DNA from: Deltaproteobacteria bacterium
GTDB lineage: Bacteria; Desulfobacterota; Binatia; Binatales; Binataceae
Length of the DNA stretch: 49,664 nucleotides
Direction: 5' to 3'
Assembly: GCA_021831785.1 (NCBI GenBank)
Contig: JAKBMB010000031.1
Location: forward strand, 1 to 49,664
A model generated the notes under the pieces. The model ran no database searches and had not been told where the DNA came from. It was given only the letters and a program-made list of their open reading frames with translations. The position numbers and the translations under genes were made by a program. Below, piece by piece: positions 43,316-49,664 of the stretch; positions within the stretch are counted from its first letter, which is position 1; each line of letters opens with the position of its first letter.

Positions 43316-44098
43316 CTATTGCTTCAGGAAGGCGAGCACGCGGCGGCAGAATTCCTCGGGCTTCTCGTACATCACCATGTGTGCCGCGCCTTCAATAGCC
43401 TCATAGCGGCAGTCGCGGATGTGTCTTTGAAATTCGCCGGCGTAAGCTTTCGGAATCAGCCGGTCGGACTCGCCCCACAGCAGCAGAGTCGGCGCGGCAA
43501 TCCGGTAAGCGCGCTTTTTGAGCCCCCGCTCCGGGATCGGCCATAAAAGCTTGGTCGCCATGGCCAGGCGCTTGGCGCGCTCGACGTACATCGTGGTCAG
43601 CGCCTGCGGGTCATCCGGCGTCATCATCAGCAGCTTGGCCACCGCGGATCCCGGGTCGTGGAAAAGCAGCGCCGGCAACTCCTTGAAATCGGCGGCAAAA
43701 AAGTCCGGAATCGGATGCCGGTCGAGCCAGAAGCCGGCCGGCGAGACCAGCACCAGGCGCTTGACTCGATGAATGTCGAACGCGGCTAGTTCGGCCGCGA
43801 GCATCCCGCCCATCGAGTGCCCCACCACGTGGGCCGCAGGGATCCCGAGCTCGTCCATCAGCTCGTGATAAAAAAGCACGGCGTCGAAAACGTCCTCGAT
43901 GAGCTCGCCTCCGGTTGATTCGCCGTAGCCGGGCAGATGGGGCGCGACCACCTTGAACTCACGTCCCAGTTGTTCGAGGAATGATTCAACGCCTAGCAGC
44001 CCCCCGGCGCCGTGGAGAAACAAAAGCGGCTCGCCGCGGCCGAACTCGTGCACTTCGACCTCATGTCTTGCGGAATTCAACCGGCGCAGGGATTTCAT
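43316..44098 (-). CDS. Alpha/beta-hydrolase
   Basis: A 260-residue hydrolase. The nucleophile elbow GHSMGG, the acid in LLWGESDRLIPK and the His in IEGAAHMVMYEKPEEF make a complete Ser-Asp-His triad, and LHGAGG supplies the oxyanion hole. It belongs to the group containing meta-cleavage-product hydrolases and haloperoxidase-like esterases. ATG 44098 overlaps the stop of the LLM oxidoreductase by 4 bp (ATGA), so the pair works as one unit, possibly oxidation followed by hydrolysis of the same compound. Confidence 0.9.
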   Translation of the reverse strand: MKSLRRLNSARHEVEVHEFGRGEPLLFLHGAGGLLGVESFLEQLGREFKVVAPHLPGYGESTGGELIEDVFDAVLFYHELMDELGIPAAHVVGHSMGGMLAAELAAFDIHRVKRLVLVSPAGFWLDRHPIPDFFAADFKELPALLFHDPGSAVAKLLMMTPDDPQALTTMYVERAKRLAMATKLLWPIPERGLKKRAYRIAAPTLLLWGESDRLIPKAYAGEFQRHIRDCRYEAIEGAAHMVMYEKPEEFCRRVLAFLKQ

Positions 44099-45396
44099 TT
44101 TACCACCTCGCCGATTCGGCCGGCCGACGAGCGCGGCCCAGACTTATTGCCGGCGCGCGTTACTTGAAGGTCGAGCGGAGCGGCAACGGCGGTCTCCTCG
44201 AGGGGCAGGCGCTTAGGCGACCAGCGGTCTCGATGCCCGGGCCATAGATCGCGCAGGTGCGGCATTACCTCGCGCGCGAACAGCTCGGTGCTCTTGCGCA
44301 CCAGTTCAGGCGGCATCGAGCCGATCTGGAAGAGCATCATCAGATGGCCGCAGCGCAAGCTCTTTATCGCGTCGCGCAGTCCTTCAACCACGGTGCGCGG
44401 CGAACCGGCGACGATATAGCCTTGCTCAACGAAGTCGCGCCAAGCAAGCCCCTCGCGCTTCCAGCTCCCGGACTTGGTAACCTGGCCGGCCAGGCCCGCG
44501 CGGATTGAATTTGCGCTGCGATAGCCGGGCGCGTCAACGAAGCCGATGTAGACGTGCAGGCAGCGGTTGTAAAAATAGTCCATGTGCGGCGCATAGTCGC
44601 GCTCGGCTTCCTGGTCGGTGTTAGCGACTGCGACTACCTGCGCAAAGCCCAGGCTGTAGGGGTTGAGCTCCTTGCCCTTGCGCGCCATCACCTCCCAGTA
44701 TCCGTCGGCGACCTTCTTGGCTTGTTTGTACCCGAAGTAGGAAAGGAACGAGTACTGGTAGTCATGATCCGCGCAGAAGTCCCAGGTCTCGACCGAGCCG
44801 CCGCCCGGAACCCAGACCGGGGGATGCGGCTGCTGCAAGGGACGGGGCCAGAGGTTTACGTAACGCAGCTTGGCGTACTTGCCGTTGAAGGCGAAGCACT
44901 CGGGCTCGGTCCAGGCGCGAATAATGAGGTCGTGAGCCTCGAGGTATTTTTCGCGCAAGGTGGCCGGAACTTCGCCGTAGCAAAAGGTCGTGTCCATCGA
45001 AGTGCCGACCGGAAAGCCGGCCACCAGCCGCCCGCCGCTCAGCACGTCGAGCATCGCGAATTCTTCGGCCACACGAATAGGCGGGTTGTAGAGCGCTATC
45101 GAATTACCCAGCACGACCAGGTTGGCGTTCTGCGTGCGCCGCGCGAGCACGCCCGCCATGATATTCGGCGACGGCATCAGCCCGTAAGCGTTCTGATGAT
45201 GCTCGTTGACGCAAATCCCGTCGAAGCCCATCCGGTCGGCGAACTCAAGCTGGTCAAGGTATTCGTTGTAGAGCCGATGGCCGATCTTCGGGTCATAGAG
45301 GCTGCGCGGAATATCGACCCAGACGCTGCGATACTTCTGTTTGAAGTCGTCAGGTAAGAACCGGTAAGGCATCAGGTGAAACCAATGAAATTTCAT
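44095..45396 (-). CDS. LLM-class (luciferase-like) flavin-dependent oxidoreductase
   Basis: A 433-residue TIM-barrel flavoprotein. The conserved region CVNEHHQNAYGLMPSPNIMA is diagnostic of the bacterial-luciferase-like group, with DVLSGGRLVAGFPVGT, WTEPECFAFNGKYAKL and GSPRTVVEGLRDAI following. It uses FMNH2 or F420H2; the substrate is unknown. The last 40 residues form a basic extension. It is the first gene of a two-gene operon with the alpha/beta-hydrolase. AGGAGCGATGG-like purine sequence precedes the start. Confidence 0.9.
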   Translation of the reverse strand: MKFHWFHLMPYRFLPDDFKQKYRSVWVDIPRSLYDPKIGHRLYNEYLDQLEFADRMGFDGICVNEHHQNAYGLMPSPNIMAGVLARRTQNANLVVLGNSIALYNPPIRVAEEFAMLDVLSGGRLVAGFPVGTSMDTTFCYGEVPATLREKYLEAHDLIIRAWTEPECFAFNGKYAKLRYVNLWPRPLQQPHPPVWVPGGGSVETWDFCADHDYQYSFLSYFGYKQAKKVADGYWEVMARKGKELNPYSLGFAQVVAVANTDQEAERDYAPHMDYFYNRCLHVYIGFVDAPGYRSANSIRAGLAGQVTKSGSWKREGLAWRDFVEQGYIVAGSPRTVVEGLRDAIKSLRCGHLMMLFQIGSMPPELVRKSTELFAREVMPHLRDLWPGHRDRWSPKRLPLEETAVAAPLDLQVTRAGNKSGPRSSAGRIGEVVK

Positions 45397-46026
45397 CGGC
45401 CATCGCTCCTTAGCTAAGTGCGCGCATCCGATGTCGAATGCGCGCGCCGGAATTTGGGTTTCCCGCGGTTACGACACGGCCCCCCAGACCAGCATCGCTT
45501 GGCAGCTCTTCGAAGCGGCGCCCAGATCGCCGGCGCGCCGCCATTGCAGAAGCTGCGTTGCTCCGGAACCGACGCCCCAAGACCGACCCGCGCCCAAGCG
45601 CTGCTTCGGGTCGGTTCGTCCGTTGCTGCATCGCCGCGTATCTCTTTGCCCGGTCAACGCCGATTATGGCAAAGCCAGGCAAGCCGGCAAAGCCGGGAAA
45701 GCGCGGCGGACCAACACAGCGGCAGGGGCACCCCACCGTCGACAAAATTCGCTCCCATCGGCAACTCAGCGGCAGAACACAGCCGCCCGGGTCGGGACTC
45801 GGCTTAAGAATTAAGGAATTGTTATGGCGTCTCGCCTCCTCCGAAACGATCGACTTCAGGCTTTCCTGAACCGGCCGCGCCTCGGCGAACAGAAATAGTG
45901 CCGCCGCTTTGGCTACGGGACGAATTTGCGGGATGTGCGCTTCGGATGGAAACGTCATAATGGCAATGTTGGACAAGCAAACAGGAAAGCCACATTTTCC
46001 TCGGCTCTGAAAGCGGATGAATAATA
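45397..46026. other. Intergenic region of 630 bp between divergent genes
   Basis: Open frames on both strands are long but have no domains and arginine/serine-rich shadow-like composition. The region should contain promoters for the LLM operon (minus) and the molybdenum hydroxylase (plus). No clear promoter or RNA gene was identified. Confidence 0.4.
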
Positions 46027-46491
46027 ATGGTACGTCTTGAACTCAACGTAAACGGGAGAAAGCGCGCCGTTACCGCCGAGCCTCGAAGCATGCTCCTTTA
46101 TGTGCTGCGCAACGACTTGGCCCTGCATGGCCCGCGTTTCGGATGCGGACTCGGACAATGTGGGGCGTGCACGGTCCTGATGGACGGGGCGGCCGCGCGC
46201 TCGTGCGTCATACCGGTTTCGGCCGGCGTCGGCCGTTCTATCGTCACGCTCGAGGGTCTCGGCACCCTCGAGCATCCGCATGCGATTCAGAAGGGCTTCA
46301 TCGATGAACAGGCCGCTCAATGCGGGTACTGCACCAACGGTATGATTATGACAGCGAAGGCTTTTCTGGATGAGAATCCACACCCGACGGACGAGGAGAT
46401 AAGACAAGCCTTGGCCAAGAACCTATGCGGCTGTGGAACCCACCTACGCATCCTTCGGGCAGTGAAACGCGCAGCAAAGGAAATGGCATGA
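46027..46491 (+). CDS. [2Fe-2S] subunit of a molybdenum hydroxylase (IorA/CoxS-like)
   Basis: A 154-residue protein with both iron-sulfur sites. The plant-ferredoxin motif is GCGLGQCGACTVLMDG and the all-helical second site is AAQCGYCTNGMIM with NLCGCGTHLRI. It carries electrons from the molybdenum site. It overlaps the large-subunit start by 4 bp (ATGA at 46488). No FAD subunit is present, as in IorAB-type enzymes, so electrons probably go to a cytochrome. Confidence 0.95.
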   Translation: MVRLELNVNGRKRAVTAEPRSMLLYVLRNDLALHGPRFGCGLGQCGACTVLMDGAAARSCVIPVSAGVGRSIVTLEGLGTLEHPHAIQKGFIDEQAAQCGYCTNGMIMTAKAFLDENPHPTDEEIRQALAKNLCGCGTHLRILRAVKRAAKEMA

Positions 46492-48776
46492 ACGCGAGCG
46501 CCCCGTCGTTACCTTCGCGCCGGCAATTTCTAACGCGCGCCGGCGTGCTCGTCGTCGGCTTCTCGCTCGCCGCGCCGGTTGGTGATTTGCTTGCCGCATC
46601 CGAAACGCTCGTCGATCTCGGACAGCCGTCTGCCGGTGAGCTCGATTCGTGGCTGGCCATTACTCGGGATAATCGAGCGAGGGTTTATTCCGGCAAGGTC
46701 GAACTGGGAACCGGGGTGAAAACCGCGCTTTCCCAGATCGTGGCAGACGAGCTTAACCTTCCCATGGCAAACGTCGAGATAATCCAGGGCGATACCGAGC
46801 GTACGCCAAACCAGGGTTATACCGCGGGCAGCAAAACGATTCAGTTCGGTGGCGCGCAGCTACGCAAGGCCGCGGCAACGGCTCATCAGGCCCTGATCGA
46901 AATCGCCGCAAAGCAGTTCTCGGTCTCTCCCGCGCAACTCGTTTCGGACCGCGGCGTTATCCGCGTTAAAGGGCGCCGCTCCAAGCAAGCGACGTTCGGA
47001 GAGTTGATCGGCGGCCGACACTTTTCCCGCAAAGTTGACGCGCATGCCGCGCTTAAAAATCCTGACGACTACCAGATCGTCGGCAAACCGCTGCCCCGGG
47101 TTGAGATGCCCCAAATTGCAGTCGGAAAGTTTACATACGTGCAGGACGTCCGCGTACCCGGAATGCTTCACGGCCGCGTGGTGCGTCCTCCGGACACCGG
47201 AGCGGTCAAGATCGACGCGACGGTTGAAAGTATCGACGAGAGTTCGGTCAACGGTATCCCGGGTTTCGTCAGGGTGGTACGCGAAGGAAGCTTTGTCGGT
47301 GTTGTAGCCGAGACCGAATGGGCAGCGATCGAAGCATCGCGCAAGCTTACGGTCAGATGGAACAGCAAACCGAGTCTTCCCGATCAGGACGAGCTTTACG
47401 AGGCGCTGGCAAAGTCGCCCTCGGACGAGAAGGTTGTGACTAACGAGGGCAACTTTGCGACGGCCCTTCCTCAGGCTGCCAAGTCTTTGGCCGCCGAGTA
47501 CAGATGGCCGTTTCAGATTCATACCTCGATTGGACCTTCGTGCGCCGTTGCGGACGTGCGCGACGGCCGCGCGACGTTATGGACGGCCTCCCAAGGGGTG
47601 TATCAATTGCGCGGAGCGCTGGCCGATCTCCTCGGGTTGAGGCCCGAGCGGGTCCATGTGATTTTTGTCGAGGGCTCCGGCTGTTACGGCCATAACGGCG
47701 CGGACGACGTCGCCGGTGACGCGGCCTTGCTCTCGCAGGCGGTCAGAAGCCCGGTACGCGTGCAATGGACGCGCGCGGACGAACACGGATGGAACCCCAA
47801 GGGGCCGGCAATGCTGATGCGGGTCAAGGGCGGGCTCGACGAGAAAGGAAAAGTGGTCGCATGGGAGTATCAAGTATGGACCGCGACCCATGTGACGCGT
47901 CCGGGCGCGATCGGTCAGGCTCGCAACCTTCTCGCGAGCCAACTCGCAAGTCGCATGACGCCAACCGGCCCGATGCTCGGCGGCGATCGGAATGCGGCGA
48001 CACCATATTCCTTCCCGAACAAACGATGCGTGACCCATTGGATTCATACCGATGACGCGATTCTGCGCCCCTCGGCGCTGCGCGGCCTGGGCTCGTTCGC
48101 TAATATCTTTGCCAACGAATCGTTCGTTGACGAACTGGCGGCAGCAGCGGGTCAGGATCCGGTACAGTTCCGGCTTGCCTATTTGTCCGATCCGCGCGCA
48201 ATCAATGTGATTAACGCGGCCGCGAAACAGGCACGATGGAAGCGCCGGAGCTGGTCGGCGCCAAAGTTGACTGCCGACGGCGTCCACACCGGGCGCGGCA
48301 TCTCTTATCTGCGTTACGAAAACCAGAACACTTATGTGGCAACGGTCGCGGAAGTGGAAGTCGAACCCAAAACCGGCACCGTGCGCGTCAAGCGGGTGGT
48401 GGTTGCTCACGACTGCGGTTTAGTCATAAATCCCAACGGGCTCAAGAATCAGATCGAAGGCGCAGTGCTTCAGGGTATCAGCAGGACGCTCAAGGAAGAG
48501 CTCAAGTTCAACAGTATGGGGATAACGTCGCTCGACTGGATGAGCTACCCGATCATTACCTTTCCCGAGGTCCCTGAGGTCGAGATAGTTCTGCTCAACC
48601 ACCCGCACGAGCCGGCCGTCGGGGCGGGCGAACCCGCGATCGCCGGAGTATCAGCGGCGCTCTCCAATGCGGTTTTTAACGCGACCGGCGCGAGAATACG
48701 AACCGGACCTCTGACCCAAGAGCGCGTGAAATCAGCGTTGGCTGCGAAAGTAGCTAGCGTCCGGAGAACCACTTGA
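46488..48776 (+). CDS. Molybdopterin-binding large subunit, IorB-like, Tat-exported
   Basis: A 762-residue molybdenum hydroxylase of the xanthine-oxidase family. A Tat signal SRRQFLTRAGVLVVGFSLAA places it in the periplasm with its small subunit. The molybdopterin/molybdenum region includes GSGCYGHNGADDVAGDAALLS, RPSALRGLGSF and the C-terminal block VGAGEPAIAGVSAALSNAVF, where the conserved Glu is catalytic in the family. IorB-like enzymes hydroxylate N-heterocycles or oxidise aldehydes. The start at 46488 is fixed by the ATGA overlap; the longer frame to 46425 lies inside the small-subunit gene. The exact substrate is unknown. Confidence 0.92.
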   Translation: MNASAPSLPSRRQFLTRAGVLVVGFSLAAPVGDLLAASETLVDLGQPSAGELDSWLAITRDNRARVYSGKVELGTGVKTALSQIVADELNLPMANVEIIQGDTERTPNQGYTAGSKTIQFGGAQLRKAAATAHQALIEIAAKQFSVSPAQLVSDRGVIRVKGRRSKQATFGELIGGRHFSRKVDAHAALKNPDDYQIVGKPLPRVEMPQIAVGKFTYVQDVRVPGMLHGRVVRPPDTGAVKIDATVESIDESSVNGIPGFVRVVREGSFVGVVAETEWAAIEASRKLTVRWNSKPSLPDQDELYEALAKSPSDEKVVTNEGNFATALPQAAKSLAAEYRWPFQIHTSIGPSCAVADVRDGRATLWTASQGVYQLRGALADLLGLRPERVHVIFVEGSGCYGHNGADDVAGDAALLSQAVRSPVRVQWTRADEHGWNPKGPAMLMRVKGGLDEKGKVVAWEYQVWTATHVTRPGAIGQARNLLASQLASRMTPTGPMLGGDRNAATPYSFPNKRCVTHWIHTDDAILRPSALRGLGSFANIFANESFVDELAAAAGQDPVQFRLAYLSDPRAINVINAAAKQARWKRRSWSAPKLTADGVHTGRGISYLRYENQNTYVATVAEVEVEPKTGTVRVKRVVVAHDCGLVINPNGLKNQIEGAVLQGISRTLKEELKFNSMGITSLDWMSYPIITFPEVPEVEIVLLNHPHEPAVGAGEPAIAGVSAALSNAVFNATGARIRTGPLTQERVKSALAAKVASVRRTT

Positions 48777-48981
48777 TTGAGGTAGTTCGGCGCTAAAACT
48801 GACGCGCTGGCCGGACGTCGCAGTCGCTCCCGGCGCAAGCTTTTCAGCGCTTTCATCCCCGCTGCGCTGCCAGAAAAAGGCCTGGGGTTTCTCAAATCCC
48901 AAGGAAGCGTCCGTCGGCTTGGCAAATGAGCCGGCAAGAGAATTCCCGAGCCTTCTTGATTTCGACGCGACGAGAACCGAA

Positions 48982-49386
48982 CTACCAAACGATCTTGCTA
49001 GGGTCGCCCCGGTAGATGGACCTGATGTATGCGACGATTTTCCAGATCTGCTCAGGGCTCAGCTTATCCTTCCAGGGAGGCATCAGGGTTCCCCGACGGC
49101 CGTTGCTGATGGTGTCGAAAAGCGTTTGATCCGTTGGTACGTAGCGCCACTGGTCATCGTTAAGACTTGGCCCCACGGCTCCCTCGCCGTTCTCACCATG
49201 ACATGCTGGACATGCCAATTGACGAAATAGCCCCTTGCCCTCCTCGATTGCGGCCGGAGAGCCCGCGTACGGATTTTTCTTTGTGGCGGACTCGCTGTGA
49301 GCGGTGTCTGGGACAGCCAAGAAGAGTAAACAGAGACATGTTGCTGCGCATCGCGGCCACCAGGCCGGCAAATCAGATCGTCTCAT
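48982..49386 (-). CDS. Class I cytochrome c, single heme, exported
   Basis: About 134 residues with a signal peptide (CAATCLCLLFLAVPDTAHS) and a single CPACH heme site; the axial Met is probably in TLMPPW. It carries electrons in the periplasm. It is convergent with the IorAB-like genes, and an electron-acceptor role for that enzyme is possible. The start at 49386 follows GAGG by about 5 bp and is better than the longer frame, which lacks a signal. Confidence 0.9.
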   Translation of the reverse strand: MRRSDLPAWWPRCAATCLCLLFLAVPDTAHSESATKKNPYAGSPAAIEEGKGLFRQLACPACHGENGEGAVGPSLNDDQWRYVPTDQTLFDTISNGRRGTLMPPWKDKLSPEQIWKIVAYIRSIYRGDPSKIVW

Positions 49387-49664
49387 GAGATCCTCGAGCC
49401 TTTCAAAGAATAAAACCGACAGCGGAAGCGCGTTGCTAGGGACCAGTGTACCATCGTCTTCTAGTGTGATGTCCCGCAAATAACTTGACGAACGACCCAC
49501 AGAGACCGGGATTTTTCGCTGCGCTTAGAGCTTGTGAATTTTTGGCAAGCTGCCGCATGCCGCCGCAGACTGCGCCCGATATGTCTCTAGTAGGGCGGGC
49601 CGCCGTGCCCGCCATGATGCGCGGGCGCCACGCCCGCGCGGCCAATGACCGCCCACCGACCGGG
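49387..49664. other. Terminal intergenic region, no supported gene
   Basis: It ends in GC-rich palindromic text (GGGCGGGCCGCCGTGCCCGCC near 49594-49614) similar in style to the intergenic repeat at 14020-14030. No gene is visible before the window edge. Confidence 0.35.

Noticed and set aside
45410-45976. 188-codon minus-strand frame in the 45.4-46.0 kb gap
   Set aside because: No domain, no ribosome binding site, proline/arginine-rich shadow-like composition.

Overview
The window comes from a GC-rich (visually about 60-65% G+C), Gram-negative-type bacterium. Supporting signs are a YqgE/AlgH protein, Tat-exported solute-binding and molybdenum-enzyme subunits, a lipoprotein and a periplasmic-type cytochrome c. 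Gene content (LLM flavin oxidoreductase, branched-chain-type ABC transporter, homoprotocatechuate-type meta-cleavage genes, IorAB-like hydroxylase) fits a metabolically versatile, probably uncultured soil or sediment lineage. The sequence alone does not fix the taxon. No recognisable transcription regulator and no tRNA or rRNA gene was found.

Left part (1-14 kb): a complete type I-G (formerly I-U) CRISPR-Cas locus. A 58-repeat array (364-4551) is followed on its right by a leader and a terminator. Then come minus-strand genes in transcription order from the right: cas3 (helicase first, HD nuclease last), csb3/cas8-like, csb1/cas7, csb2/cas5-cas6, a cas2 fragment, a DUF433/DUF5615 toxin-antitoxin pair, intact cas2 and a fused cas4-cas1. 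The toxin-antitoxin cassette lies exactly between two 95-bp direct repeats made of the 5' end of cas2. The start of an IS110-type transposase is cut by the left window edge.

Middle (14.5-28 kb): an atypical aldehyde dehydrogenase, a YqgE-like secreted protein, an M24-fold protein that has lost two metal-ligand aspartates, a VOC-fold protein, a full livKHMGF-type amino-acid/aromatic-acid ABC transporter operon, a small lipoprotein, an F420/FMN split-barrel protein, remnants of an insertion sequence, and an acyl-CoA dehydrogenase.

Right-middle (29-35 kb): a minus-strand, tightly overlapping five-gene operon for aromatic ring hydroxylation and meta cleavage: aldehyde dehydrogenase, class III extradiol dioxygenase, DapA-family aldolase, HpaB-type flavin hydroxylase, and an ABC solute-binding protein.

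Right part (35.6-49.6 kb): a sedolisin-type secreted protease with a (TPTPKR-like) tail, an IS1380 transposase pseudogene broken by two insertions of a short palindromic repeat, a cyclase-family hydrolase, a guanine-deaminase-like enzyme, small membrane proteins (one split by an in-frame stop), an alpha/beta hydrolase coupled to an LLM flavin oxidoreductase, an IorAB-like molybdenum hydroxylase and a cytochrome c. At 40487-40592 there is a stray copy of the CRISPR leader plus one diverged repeat, 36 kb from the functional array. The three findings most worth following are this relic leader-repeat, the cas2-flanked toxin-antitoxin cassette, and the short palindromic element that inserted twice into one transposase gene.
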